Numbered from the stretch's first letter, positions 17,150 to 28,406 are shown. The stretch: 40,324 nucleotides of DNA from Mycobacterium sp. 1245805.9 (GCF_001672915.1 NZ_LZKR01000046.1:1-40324); one strand, 5' to 3'. Notes: generated by a model not told the origin, from the letters alone. Translations and numbers: made by a program.

Positions 17150-18676
17150 ATGCCAGAAAGCGGTGCCCGCAGCGAAGGCCTGACCGAGGGGCAGGTGTTC
17201 GCCGGGTACACGATAATTCGGCGTCTCGGGACCGGCGGCATGGGCCAGGTGTACCTGGCGCAGCACCCCCGGCTGCCGCGCCGCGACGCGCTGAAGATCC
17301 TGCCCAGCGAGCTGACTGCGAACGACGAGTTTCGGCAGCGCTTCAACCGCGAGGCCGACCTGGCGGCGAGCCTGTACAACGAGCACATCGTCGGCATCCA
17401 CGACCGCGGGGAATACGACGGGCAGCTGTGGATCTCGATGGACTACGTGGAGGGCACCGACGCCGCGAAATTGCTGCGGACTCAGTACCCGTCCGGGATG
17501 CCGAAAGCCGATGTGGTCGAGATCATTTCGGCCGTCGCCGACGCGCTCGACTACGCCCATTCGCGGGGGCTGCTGCATCGCGACGTCAAGCCGGCAAATA
17601 TTCTGCTGACCGACCCGAACCCGCGACGGCGGATTCTGCTCGCCGACTTCGGGATTGCGCGGGAGCTGGGCGACATCAGCGGCCTGACCGCGACCAACAT
17701 GCTGGTGGGCACCACCGCCTACTGCGCGCCCGAGCAGCTGCAGGGCCTCGACGTGGACGGGCGGGCCGACCAGTATGCGCTGGGCTGCACCGCGTTCGAC
17801 CTGCTGGCCGGGTCCGCCCCGTTTCGCCACTCCAACCCGGCGGTGGTCATCACCCAGCACCTGTCCGCGCCGCCGCCGAACATCAGCGAGCGCCGGCCCG
17901 AGTTGGCCGACCTCGACGGCGCCATCGCGAAGGCCCTGGCGAAAAAGCCCGATGACCGCTATCCGACGTGCGCCGATTTCGCGGCGGCGCTGGGCAGCCA
18001 GGTCGGGACCGCCGCGTCGGAGGTGACCGCCGGGCCGACCACGGTCATCCCGGCGCCGACCGCGGTGATCCCGAAGCCCACGAGCGGGCCGCCGCCCGCG
18101 ACCAAGGCAGGCGGGCGAGGACCGGTGGTGGCGATCGCCGCGCTCGTCGCGATCGCGGTGGTCGCCGTGGGCGCCTACTTCGGGATCCGCGCCCTGGGCA
18201 CCCGAAGCCACCGGCACAGCCCCGCCGCGCCGTCGGCGACGGCGGCGCCGTTGCCCGGCAACCCCGCTCCGGCCCCGGCACCGGCCGCGATGCAGTTGTC
18301 CGGACAGATCACCGATCAGTCGGGCGTGCTCGGCCCGCTCGAGTACGACGCGGTGAACCGGGCGCTCACCAACCTCTACAACGGGCGCGGCACCCGGCTG
18401 TGGGTGGTGTACGTCCTGAATTTCGGCGGCCTCAAGCCGTTCAAGTGGGCCGAAAACGTCATGGTCGCAAACCATTTCACCGACAGCGACGCCATCCTGG
18501 CGGTGGCCACCGGCGAAACCGCGTTTTCATTCCGGGTTCCCAACGCGGCGCTCACCGGGAAGGCCATCGATTTGGAGATGATCCGTCGGGACCGCATTGC
18601 GCCGGCCGTGTTCCGCCACGAGTGGGCGCGCGCCGCGATCGCCGCGGCCACCGGGTTGGACGTCGCGCCGAGCTAG
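17150..18676 (+). CDS. Transmembrane Ser/Thr protein kinase with a TPM-like extracellular domain
   Basis: A 508-residue Hanks-type kinase. The kinase domain (about 18-282) is complete: glycine loop GTGGMGQVY (27-35), catalytic Lys49, helix-C Glu68, HRDVKPAN with Asp145, DFG at 167-169, an activation loop with Thr residues, and APE at 193-195. A Thr/Pro-rich juxtamembrane segment (287-320) leads to one transmembrane helix (about 326-347) and a Pro/Ala linker. The ectodomain (about 386-504) is not PASTA. It reads like a TPM (TLP18.3/Psb32) domain: [32 protein letters not shown], a [14 protein letters not shown] strand, AFSFRVPN and a C-terminal helix. It diverges from the AraC gene, and its stop overlaps the hisI stop at CTAG. 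Confidence 0.9.
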   Translation: MPESGARSEGLTEGQVFAGYTIIRRLGTGGMGQVYLAQHPRLPRRDALKILPSELTANDEFRQRFNREADLAASLYNEHIVGIHDRGEYDGQLWISMDYVEGTDAAKLLRTQYPSGMPKADVVEIISAVADALDYAHSRGLLHRDVKPANILLTDPNPRRRILLADFGIARELGDISGLTATNMLVGTTAYCAPEQLQGLDVDGRADQYALGCTAFDLLAGSAPFRHSNPAVVITQHLSAPPPNISERRPELADLDGAIAKALAKKPDDRYPTCADFAAALGSQVGTAASEVTAGPTTVIPAPTAVIPKPTSGPPPATKAGGRGPVVAIAALVAIAVVAVGAYFGIRALGTRSHRHSPAAPSATAAPLPGNPAPAPAPAAMQLSGQITDQSGVLGPLEYDAVNRALTNLYNGRGTRLWVVYVLNFGGLKPFKWAENVMVANHFTDSDAILAVATGETAFSFRVPNAALTGKAIDLEMIRRDRIAPAVFRHEWARAAIAAATGLDVAPS

Positions 18677-19020
18677 CTCTCCGGTGCGAGCAGTTCGTCG
18701 GCGTCGAAGCAGCTGTGATCGCCGGTGTGGCAGGCTGCGCCGACCTGGTCGACGGTCAGCAGCACGGTGTCGCCGTCGCAGTCCAGGCGCACCGAGTGGA
18801 CGTGCTGGGTGTGACCGGAAGTCGCCCCCTTGATCCACTGTTCGCCGCGGGATCGCGAATAGTACGTCGCCTCACGGGTTTCCAGGGTGCGGGCCAGCGC
18901 GTCGTCGTCCATCCAGGCGACCATGAGCACGTCACCGCTGCCGCGCTCCTGCACGACGGCGGCGACGAGCCCGTCGGCGTTGCGCTTCAGCCGCGCGGCG
19001 ATGTTCGGGTCGAGCGTCAT
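18673..19020 (-). CDS. hisI: Phosphoribosyl-AMP cyclohydrolase
   Basis: Opens the adenine ring of phosphoribosyl-AMP, the third step of histidine synthesis. The 115-residue monofunctional protein shows [33 protein letters not shown], the metal-binding DCDGDT and the zinc cysteines in [10 protein letters not shown]. No HisE domain is fused. The ATG overlaps the hisF stop (ATGA). Its stop codon shares three bases with the stop of the convergent kinase gene. Confidence 0.96.
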   Translation of the reverse strand: MTLDPNIAARLKRNADGLVAAVVQERGSGDVLMVAWMDDDALARTLETREATYYSRSRGEQWIKGATSGHTQHVHSVRLDCDGDTVLLTVDQVGAACHTGDHSCFDADELLAPES

Positions 19021-19802
19021 CGGACCGTGATCTGTTCTGCCGCCATGGCGGCCTTCACCTGCCCGATGGTGAGCTCGCGGAAGTGAAAGACGCTGGCCGC
19101 CAACACCGCATCGGCCCCGGCGGCGACCGCAGGCGCGAAGTGTTCCGCCGCCCCGGCGCCCCCGCTGGCGATCACCGGAACCGTGACGGCCGCGCGGACG
19201 GCGCGCAGCATCGGCAGGTCGAATCCCGCCTTGGTGCCGTCGGCGTCCATCGAGTTGAGCAGGATCTCCCCCACCCCGAGTTCGGCGCCGCGGGCCGCCC
19301 ATTCCACGGCATCGATACCGGTGCCGCGGCGCCCCCCGTGGGTGGTGACCTCCCAGCCCGACGGCGTCGGCGCCGATCCGGCGGGCACCGTGCGGGCGTC
19401 GACGGACAACACGATGCACTGGGAGCCGAATTGGGTTGCCATTTCGGCGAGCAGGTCGGGCCGCGCGATGGCGGCGGTGTTGACGGAGACCTTGTCGGCA
19501 CCCGCGCGCAGCAAGGTGTCGACGTCAGCGACGGTGCGCACCCCGCCGCCCACCGTGAGCGGGATGAACACCTGCTCGGCGGTGCGGCGCACCACGTCGA
19601 GCATGGTCGCCCGTCCCGACGACGACGCCGTCACGTCCAGGAAGGTGAGCTCGTCGGCGCCCTCGGCGTCGTAGGCCGCGGCCAGTTCGACCGGATCGCC
19701 GGCGTCGCGGAGGTTTTCGAAGTTGACGCCCTTGACCACCCGCCCGGCGTCGACGTCCAGGCACGGGATCACGCGCACGGCCAGGCCGGTACCCGCGTAC
19801 AT
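19017..19802 (-). CDS. hisF: Imidazole glycerol phosphate synthase cyclase subunit
   Basis: Uses ammonia delivered by HisH and PRFAR to make IGP and AICAR. The 261-residue TIM barrel shows [15 protein letters not shown] with catalytic Asp16, [26 protein letters not shown], the second catalytic Asp in [18 protein letters not shown] and [10 protein letters not shown] use the ATG at 19802, one nucleotide after the impA stop. A frame extension to 19832 lies inside impA. It overlaps hisI by 4 nt. Confidence 0.97.
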   Translation of the reverse strand: MYAGTGLAVRVIPCLDVDAGRVVKGVNFENLRDAGDPVELAAAYDAEGADELTFLDVTASSSGRATMLDVVRRTAEQVFIPLTVGGGVRTVADVDTLLRAGADKVSVNTAAIARPDLLAEMATQFGSQCIVLSVDARTVPAGSAPTPSGWEVTTHGGRRGTGIDAVEWAARGAELGVGEILLNSMDADGTKAGFDLPMLRAVRAAVTVPVIASGGAGAAEHFAPAVAAGADAVLAASVFHFRELTIGQVKAAMAAEQITVR

Positions 19803-19803
19803 C

Positions 19804-20616
19804 TCAGTAGTCCTCCGGATCGCCGACGGCACGCAGGATCTCGAGGACCTCGTCGTGCGCCCCAGGCGCTGCGGCCAGCACCGAGTCCGACGCGGGCGTC
19901 CACGGTTTGCCGGCCAGGTCGGTGACGACGCCGCCCGCCGCCCTCACCTGCGCCACCCCGGCGGCGTGGTCCCACACGTGTCCACCGAAACTTATTGCGG
20001 CGCCGAGTATTCCGTCGGCGACGTAGACCAGATCGATGCCGGTCGAGCCATGCATGCGCAGCCGCGACGAGACCCGGCTCAGGTTCTCCAGCAGGGCAAT
20101 CCGGTAGCGCCCCGGGAACCGGCCGCGGGAGTCGGCGCTGAACGTTCCGACCGCGAGGAGGCTGTCGCCGAGCTGCGTGGTTTCCAGCGACGGTTGCGGT
20201 GCACCGTTTTTCACCAGCGGGCCCCGCGCGATGGCGGTGTAGCGGTCGCCGACGAACGGCAGCCAGGTCAGGCCGGCGACCGGCTCGCCGTCGTGCAGCA
20301 GGGCCAGCAGGATCGCGGCCATCGGCGACCCGGCGGCGTAATTGAATGTGCCGTCGACGGGATCCAACACCCACACCCACGGCGAGTCCACGTCGGTGCC
20401 GCCGAATTCCTCGCCGTGCACCCCGATCCCGGTCGTGGCCTGCAACGCGGTGACGACCTGCCGCTCGATCGCGAGGTCGATCTCGGTGGCGAAGTCGTTG
20501 CCCTTCTTGGCAACCGCCGAATCGGCGCGGTGGCCCTCCAGGAAGCGCGGCACCGCGGCGTCGAGGATGACGGACGCCTTGTCGACCAAGGGCGACACCA
20601 TCGCGTTGAGGTCCAT
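19804..20616 (-). CDS. impA: Inositol-monophosphatase family phosphatase (ImpA)
   Basis: A 270-residue Mg-dependent phosphatase with both family motifs: [15 protein letters not shown] (metal-binding DPVDGT) and [15 protein letters not shown], plus VHGEEFGG supplying an upstream Glu pair. It lies between hisA and hisF with gaps of 4 and 1 nt, so it is co-expressed with histidine genes. Substrates could be inositol phosphate or histidinol phosphate. In M. tuberculosis, as I recall, a different IMPase-family member has been assigned as HisN, so a histidine role here is inference from position only. Confidence 0.93.
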   Translation of the reverse strand: MDLNAMVSPLVDKASVILDAAVPRFLEGHRADSAVAKKGNDFATEIDLAIERQVVTALQATTGIGVHGEEFGGTDVDSPWVWVLDPVDGTFNYAAGSPMAAILLALLHDGEPVAGLTWLPFVGDRYTAIARGPLVKNGAPQPSLETTQLGDSLLAVGTFSADSRGRFPGRYRIALLENLSRVSSRLRMHGSTGIDLVYVADGILGAAISFGGHVWDHAAGVAQVRAAGGVVTDLAGKPWTPASDSVLAAAPGAHDEVLEILRAVGDPEDY

Positions 20617-20620
20617 GCGG

Positions 20621-21352
20621 CTATGCCCTCACCGCGGCCAGTGCCTGCGGCAGGGTGAACCGCCCGGCGTACAGCGCCTTGCCCACGATGGCGCCCTCGA
20701 CCCCGCGGTCGGTGAGCGTGGTGATGGCGCGCAGGTCGTCCAGGCTCGACACGCCGCCCGACGCGATCACCGGGGCCTCGGTGCGGTCGGCCACCGCGCC
20801 CAGCAGTTCGAGGTTGGGGCCGCCCAGGGTTCCGTCCTTGGTGACGTCGGTGACCACGTACCGCGAACACCCTTGGCCGTCAAGGCGTTCCAGCACCTCC
20901 CATAGGTCGCCGCCGTCGGTCTCCCAGCCGCGTCCGCGCAGCCGATGCTGGCTTTCGACTATCTGCACGTCGAGGCCGACGGCCACCTTGTCGCCGTGCT
21001 CGGCGATCGCCCGGGCGCACCACTGCGGGTTCTCCAGCGCGGCCGTGCCGAGGTTGACGCGCGCGCAGCCGGTGGCCATCGCGGCGGCCAGCGAGTCGTC
21101 GTCGCGGATCCCGCCGGACAACTCCACCTTCACGTCGAGCTTGCCCACCACCTCGGCGAGCAACTCGCGGTTGGACCCGCGGCCGAACGCGGCGTCCAGG
21201 TCGACCAGGTGGATCCACTCGGCGCCGTCGCGCTGCCAGCCCAGCGCGGCGTCCAGCGCCGAGCCGTACTCGGTCTCGCTGCCGGCCTTGCCTTGCACCA
21301 GGCGCACGGCACGCCCGTCGACGACGTCGACGGCCGGTAACAGAATCAGCAC
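20621..21352 (-). CDS. priA: Bifunctional HisA/TrpF isomerase (PriA)
   Basis: A 243-residue TIM barrel that isomerises ProFAR (histidine) and, in actinobacteria, also PRA (tryptophan). Residues matching the M. tuberculosis bifunctional enzyme are visible: Asp9 in PAVDVV, Arg17 in [12 protein letters not shown], Trp143 in [14 protein letters not shown], and Asp173 in [11 protein letters not shown]. This explains why no trpF is present in the trp cluster of this window. The GTG at 21352 is chosen because GGGAGGGA precedes it closely. A longer frame runs through the upstream palindromic repeat and is not credible. Confidence 0.96.
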   Translation of the reverse strand: MLILLPAVDVVDGRAVRLVQGKAGSETEYGSALDAALGWQRDGAEWIHLVDLDAAFGRGSNRELLAEVVGKLDVKVELSGGIRDDDSLAAAMATGCARVNLGTAALENPQWCARAIAEHGDKVAVGLDVQIVESQHRLRGRGWETDGGDLWEVLERLDGQGCSRYVVTDVTKDGTLGGPNLELLGAVADRTEAPVIASGGVSSLDDLRAITTLTDRGVEGAIVGKALYAGRFTLPQALAAVRA

Positions 21353-21368
21353 AGTCCCTCCCGCGCGC

Positions 21369-21425
21369 CGAGAGTGCAACTGGCGACGCCCCTTCTCGGC
21401 GTTTGCGTCGCCAGTTGCACTTTCG
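21369..21425. repeat. Inverted repeat inside the his operon, between hisH and hisA
   Basis: Arms 21373-21389 and 21405-21421 (agtgcaactggcgacgc and its complement) are perfect over 17 nt and extend to 21369/21425 with one wobble pair, around a 15-nt loop. It occupies the only sizeable gap (82 nt) in the otherwise abutting or overlapping his genes. In the mRNA it would form a stable hairpin 10 nt downstream of hisH and 17 nt upstream of hisA. Confidence 0.9.
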
Positions 21426-21434
21426 CGAAGTTCT

Positions 21435-22063
21435 TCACAGTCCCTCAACCCAATTGCTCAGCACGGCCGCCCCGGCGTCGCCGCTCTTCTCCGGGTGGAA
21501 TTGGGTGGCGGCCAGTGGCCCATCCTCGACCGCGGCCAGGAACGGCACCTGGTGGGTCGCCCACGTCAGCACCGCCTCGTCCGAGCCCTCCCAGCGCAGC
21601 GCGGCGTAGGAGTGCACGAAGTAGAACCGCGCATCGGCGTCCAGCCCCTTGAACAGCACGCTGCCGGGCGCGGCGTTCACCACGTTCCAGCCCATGTGCG
21701 GGATCACCGGGGCGTCCAGCCGGGTGACCGAACCCGGCCACTGGCCGCAGCCCTTGGTCTCCACCCCGAATTCCACTCCGCGGGCGAACAGGATCTGCAT
21801 GCCCACACAGACGCCCAGCACGGGGCGCCCGGCGGCCACCCGCTCGGCGATCATGCGATCTCCCCCGACCTTCCGCAGGCCCGTCATGCACGCCTCGAAG
21901 GCGCCGACCCCCGGCACCACCAGCCCGTCGGCGGCCGCCGCCGCGCCCGCGTCGGCGGTCACCTCGACCGACGCGCCGACCCGCTGCAGCGCGCGTTGCG
22001 CCGACCGCAGGTTGCCCGAGCCGTAGTCGAGCACCACGATTGATTTCTTGGGGGAGGCCAGTG

Positions 22064-22067
<4 letters not shown>
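21435..22067 (-). CDS. hisH: Imidazole glycerol phosphate synthase glutaminase subunit
   Basis: A class I glutamine amidotransferase that supplies ammonia to HisF. The 210-residue protein has the nucleophile Cys87 in GVCVGMQ and the His191/Glu193 pair in QFHPEKS, with [12 protein letters not shown] at the N-terminus. The GTG start overlaps the hisB stop (GTGA). Its partner gene hisF is three genes downstream, beyond a hairpin. Confidence 0.97.
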
Positions 22068-25157
<3,090 letters not shown>

Positions 25158-25190
25158 TGTCCCCGATGGAAGCAACCGCATTAGCTCTCG

Positions 25191-25206
25191 GGGGTTCCGG
25201 AGCCCC
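25191..25206. promoter_or_regulatory. Near-perfect 16-nt palindrome upstream of hisD
   Basis: ggggttccggagcccc pairs with itself at 14 of 16 positions, 34 nt before the hisD ATG and after the end of the CMD-like gene. It could be an operator for the his cluster or only GC-rich chance. Nothing else regulatory is obvious in the 86-nt gap. Confidence 0.3.
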
Positions 25207-25243
25207 GGACCGCCGACCGCAACGGCGCCCGTTCACGTGAGAT

Positions 25244-25903
25244 CTAGCCGCCGAACGCGTTGGCGCCCATGACCAGTGCCGCGGTCCCGCCGTACAGATA
25301 TCCCACCTCGACCGCTTCGGTGACCTCGGGTTCGGTCGCGCCCGCGGCCCGGGCGTTGTCCGCCAGCGTCCGGACACCATCCGGGTGCGCAGCGATGGCA
25401 TCGGTGACCATGCCGATGAGCAGCTTGTACTTGGCGGGGATCGCGCCGTCCTTCAGGATGCGCTCACGCATCGCCAGGTAGGAGTCGGCGAACTGGGGAT
25501 CGCGATGTTCGATCACCGACAGCCACGGCGGCTGGGGCGGTGGGGTGTCCCCGGCGGGCGCGCCGGGCTGGATGCAGCCACCCGCCTGGGCACCGCCGGC
25601 GTCGCCGCACACGTCGGCCCGGACCGGTGTGGCGGTCTGCATCAGCAAGGCCGCGCCGATCACCATGGCCGCCGCCCACCGGACCAGGTAACTCCGCAGT
25701 GTCCGCGCCCGCGGGGCGTCAGCGCCAACGGATCGTCGGATCTCGACCGCCTCGGCGATCTCCGCTTCCGAGGCGCCGGCCGCGCGAGCGTCGGCGGCGA
25801 ACGCCCAGACATCGTGGGGACGCGCGGCGGCCATGGCCATCAGAAATCTGTACTTTGCCGGGATAGCGCCTACTTTCGGCATGGACTCGCACGCGTTGGT
25901 CAT
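25244..25903 (-). CDS. Internally duplicated CMD-like (AhpD-fold) protein with a central membrane segment
   Basis: A 219-residue protein in three parts. Residues about 10-57 and 152-205 are copies of one another: GAIPAKYRFLMAM and AADARAAGASEAEIAEAVEI in the first, GAIPAKYKLLIGM and ADNARAAGATEPEVTEAVEV in the second. They resemble the carboxymuconolactone decarboxylase/AhpD helical fold but lack the CxxC active site. Between them is a hydrophobic segment (YLVRWAAAMVIGAALLMQTA) with a signal-peptide-like end (TPVRADVCGDAGG), then a Pro-rich stretch. The halves would lie on opposite sides of the membrane, or the second half may be secreted. The start is uncertain: ATG at 25903 is used, others lie upstream. 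It is on the hisD strand, 86 nt before it. Confidence 0.65.
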   Translation of the reverse strand: MTNACESMPKVGAIPAKYRFLMAMAAARPHDVWAFAADARAAGASEAEIAEAVEIRRSVGADAPRARTLRSYLVRWAAAMVIGAALLMQTATPVRADVCGDAGGAQAGGCIQPGAPAGDTPPPQPPWLSVIEHRDPQFADSYLAMRERILKDGAIPAKYKLLIGMVTDAIAAHPDGVRTLADNARAAGATEPEVTEAVEVGYLYGGTAALVMGANAFGG

Positions 25904-26121
25904 GGGCAAACCGTACGCCCACATCATCACCGACCGCAAAACGAAATCCCTTGTGCGGCTTGGCTTATTGCGACGTGGCAACGACGAACCGTCTGGCGCA
26001 ACCGGCATTCGCGTGCCGCCCATTCCGGCAGATCAGTTCAGGTCGATACCGGACCGGTACAGTGCCGGTGAAAGGCCGGGTAGGACCGATTAGGGCCCGC
26101 AGAGTTGCTCAAGGAGCCGTT

Positions 26122-26535
26122 ATGTCGACAAAGAATCACCCGAACAACGCCCCCGGCGTCCCGATGCTGTTCCCGGTCTGGTTCGAGCGCTTTCAGATCA
26201 AGTACCTCAACCGCGCGGTCAAGCCGATCGCGCGCTTTCTGCCCGGGACCGCGACCATCAAGCACCGCGGTCGGACGTCGGGCAAGCAGTACGAGACCAT
26301 CATTACGCCCTACCGCAAGGGCAACGTGCTGGCGATCGCGCTGGCCCACGGCAAGACGAACTGGGTCAAGAACGTGCTGGCCGCCGGCGAGGCGGATGTG
26401 GAGTACAGCCGCAACCGCGTGGTGCACATCACCAACCCGCGGATCCTGCCCGCCGGGTCCGACGGCGAAGGCCTGCCGCGGATGATCCGCGCGCAGCTGG
26501 GCCGGGTCGGGGTGTTGGTCGGCGACATCGCCTGA
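26122..26535 (+). CDS. Deazaflavin-dependent nitroreductase-family protein (DUF385-like, Rv1598c-type)
   Basis: A 137-residue protein of the mycobacterial split-barrel family that includes F420-dependent reductases such as Ddn. Visible marks are the N-terminal amphipathic region FERFQIKYLNRAVKPIARFLPG, the phosphate-binding-type segment IKHRGRTSGKQYETIITPYRKGN, and NWVKNVLAAGEADVEYSRNR. The substrate is unknown. AAGGAG lies 5 nt before the ATG. It converges with the alcohol dehydrogenase across two repeat copies. Confidence 0.85.
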   Translation: MSTKNHPNNAPGVPMLFPVWFERFQIKYLNRAVKPIARFLPGTATIKHRGRTSGKQYETIITPYRKGNVLAIALAHGKTNWVKNVLAAGEADVEYSRNRVVHITNPRILPAGSDGEGLPRMIRAQLGRVGVLVGDIA

Positions 26536-26547
26536 CTTTTCGCGCCT

Positions 26548-26668
26548 TTGCGTGTGAGCTGACGGCTTTCTGTGTGTACCAGCGGCGGGATTTCGTCGTT
26601 TTTCCCGCCCCACACTCACACGCAACGCCCCAGGTTCACACTCAAGGCCGAATCCCCCGCGATCGCGA
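26548..26668. repeat. Intergenic palindromic repeat, family D, copy 1
   Basis: A 121-nt unit directly followed by a second copy. Outer arms ttgcgtgtgag (26548-26558) and ctcacacgcaa (26615-26625) are perfect complements, with inner arms ggcggga/tcccgcc enclosing a T-rich centre. It lies just downstream of the DUF385-like gene. Confidence 0.9.
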
Positions 26669-26770
26669 TTGCGTGTGAGCTGACGGCTTTCCGTGTGTAC
26701 CAGCGGCGGCATTTCGTCGATTTTCCCGCCCCACACTCACACGCAACGCCCCAGCTTCGCACTCAACGCC
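26669..26770. repeat. Intergenic palindromic repeat, family D, copy 2
   Basis: A second copy at exactly 121 nt offset, differing from copy 1 at only a few positions. It runs up to the alcohol dehydrogenase stop. The two copies together fill the whole 235-nt convergent gap, which holds no gene. Confidence 0.9.
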
Positions 26771-27799
26771 CTAGGCCCGGGTGAAGACTGTCTTGCCTGT
26801 CATCGTCGGCCAGGCCGACGGGGCGTCTTCCCAGGCGACGACGCGGTCGACGGCCGGCGACAGGTCCAGGCCGCCGGCCAGCAGTTCCAGCACCCGCGGG
26901 ATGACCGTGCGGGCGCTGACGCGGCCGGTGATGAAGCGCACGCCTCGCGAGTACATCGGCAGCAACGGCATCTCGACCTTGTATTCGGGGTAGATCCCGG
27001 TGTCGGTGCACACGCCGTCCGGCCAGGTCGCGCGCAGTGTCGCCGCTAGCAGCGCCGGGTCGGCCGTCGTGTGCACGGTCACCGGGTAAGCGCCCCACGA
27101 CTTGTCGGGTTTGGCGACGTCGTGGACCGCCGCGCCGAGCTTCTCGGCGGCGGCCAGCCGCTGCGGGTCGGTGTCGACGTAGTCGACGTGGGCGCCCAGC
27201 GCCACGGCGATCGCGGCCGAATACAAGCCGATCGATAGCCGTCCCAGCACCAGGACGCGACGGTCGACCGGATCGAGCGCGCCCAGCTCCGCACCGAACG
27301 GCCCGACGGTGCGCCAGCCGTCGGGAATGTTGTCGGACAGGGACGCGATGGAGATGGGGTCGACGGCCTGGGGAAACGGGATGAGCATCGCGTCGGCGTA
27401 CGGCACCAGCACCAGATCCGACATGAAGCCGCCGCCGTCCAGGCCGGCGATCGGTGCCATCCCGTAGGCCGCCATGAACGGCACCGCGCTGCACGAACCG
27501 GTCACGCCGCGGCGGCATTCGCGGCAGACGCCGCAGCTGATCTGAAACGGCACCACGACGCGGTCGCCGACCCGGGCACCTTTGACGTCGTCGCCCACCG
27601 CCACGACCTCGGCCAATCCCTCGTGGCCCACCGCGTAGCCCGGCGGCAACGGCACGCGCCCCTGGCATACCGCGACGTCGAGGTCGCAACACGCCACCGC
27701 CAACGGCCGGACCAGCGCCTGCCCGGGCGCGGTGAGCCGCGGTTCGGGCACGTCGCGCCACGCGTATCGCCCGGTCTCCTCGTAGGTCAGCTGCCTCAT
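26771..27799 (-). CDS. Zinc-dependent alcohol dehydrogenase (MDR family)
   Basis: A 342-residue medium-chain dehydrogenase. Catalytic zinc ligands appear as Cys37/38 in VACCDLD and His59-Glu60 in GYAVGHEG. The structural zinc is bound by Cys89, Cys92, Cys95 and Cys103. The Rossmann fold follows, but the usual GxGxxG is degenerate: VLVLGRLSIGLYSAAIAVALGA. A conserved acidic residue (VDYVDTDPQRL) suggests NAD preference. The substrate is unknown. It diverges from a TetR gene across a 40-nt gap with a clear operator and is probably repressed by it. Confidence 0.88.
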   Translation of the reverse strand: MRQLTYEETGRYAWRDVPEPRLTAPGQALVRPLAVACCDLDVAVCQGRVPLPPGYAVGHEGLAEVVAVGDDVKGARVGDRVVVPFQISCGVCRECRRGVTGSCSAVPFMAAYGMAPIAGLDGGGFMSDLVLVPYADAMLIPFPQAVDPISIASLSDNIPDGWRTVGPFGAELGALDPVDRRVLVLGRLSIGLYSAAIAVALGAHVDYVDTDPQRLAAAEKLGAAVHDVAKPDKSWGAYPVTVHTTADPALLAATLRATWPDGVCTDTGIYPEYKVEMPLLPMYSRGVRFITGRVSARTVIPRVLELLAGGLDLSPAVDRVVAWEDAPSAWPTMTGKTVFTRA

Positions 27800-27808
27800 C
27801 TCAGCATT

Positions 27809-27826
27809 CTTGAGCGATCACTCAAG
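27809..27826. promoter_or_regulatory. TetR-type operator between the alcohol dehydrogenase and tetR
   Basis: CTTGAGCGATCACTCAAG is an 18-nt palindrome with 16 matching positions centred on GATC, typical in size and position for a TetR-family site. It sits between the two start codons (27799 and 27840), which predicts control of the dehydrogenase and autoregulation of the regulator. Confidence 0.75.
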
Positions 27827-27832
27827 TAAAGT
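27827..27832 (+). promoter_or_regulatory. Candidate -10 hexamer of leaderless tetR
   Basis: TAAAGT fits TANNNT, touches the operator and ends 7 nt before the ATG at 27840. No ribosome site is seen. Confidence 0.5.
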
Positions 27833-27839
27833 CAATAGC

Positions 27840-28406
27840 ATGCCGAGACCCGATCGCAGCCGCACCGCTTTGATCGACCAAGCCGCCACGCTGTTTCGCC
27901 GCCAGGGCTACGCGGCGACCGGCCTCAACCAGATCCTCGAGGAGGCCGGCGTCAAGCCCGGTTCGCTGTATCACCACTTCCCGCAGGGCAAGCAACAGCT
28001 GGCCGCGGCGGTGGTCGAGGCGCAGGGCACCGGCATCGAGCAACTGCTGCGCCGGTTCCTGGCGACGGGCCGACCGGTGGCCGACATCGTCGATCGGTGG
28101 ATCGACGTGCTGGCCGCGGGATTGGCGAGCGACCGGCGCGACGGCTGCCCCATCGAGCCGATCGCGACCGAGTCGGTGCACGCCAGCCCGCTGGTGCGCG
28201 AGGCGTCGGCGCGCGCCTTCGGGGGATGGAGCGCGGCGATCGAGGAGCGGCTGCGCAGCGACGGGTGGGCCGCGGCGGACGCGAAACAGGTTGGGCTCGC
28301 GGTCATTTCGCTGATCGAGGGGGCGCTGATCCTGTCCCGGACATTCGGCGACGCGGGCGCGCTCGACGCCGCCAAGCCCGCCGCGCGCACGCTACTGCGC
28401 GGCTAG
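27840..28406 (+). CDS. TetR-family transcriptional regulator
   Basis: A 188-residue regulator. The N-terminal helix-turn-helix is clear: ALIDQAATLFRRQGYAATGLNQILEEAGVKPGSLYHHFPQGKQQL, close to the LmrA/YxaF branch of TetR proteins. The C-terminal ligand domain is helical, and its ligand is unknown. I use the ATG at 27840. An ATG-like frame start at 27810 lies within the operator and would add 10 residues. It diverges from the dehydrogenase, and its end overlaps the SRPBCC gene by 15 nt on the other strand. Confidence 0.93.
   Translation: MPRPDRSRTALIDQAATLFRRQGYAATGLNQILEEAGVKPGSLYHHFPQGKQQLAAAVVEAQGTGIEQLLRRFLATGRPVADIVDRWIDVLAAGLASDRRDGCPIEPIATESVHASPLVREASARAFGGWSAAIEERLRSDGWAAADAKQVGLAVISLIEGALILSRTFGDAGALDAAKPAARTLLRG

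Larger units (their letters stand above)
27806..27835 (-). promoter_or_regulatory. Candidate promoter of the alcohol dehydrogenase gene
   Basis: On the minus strand TTGACT (27835-27830) and AAGAAT (27811-27806) are 18 nt apart, and the second lies 6 nt before the ATG. The TetR-type palindrome fills the spacer, so a bound repressor would block the promoter. Confidence 0.5.

Noticed and set aside
19804..20616. Assignment of impA as hisN (histidinol phosphatase)
   Set aside because: The family motifs do not separate inositol from histidinol phosphate, and as I recall another family member has been given this role in M. tuberculosis.
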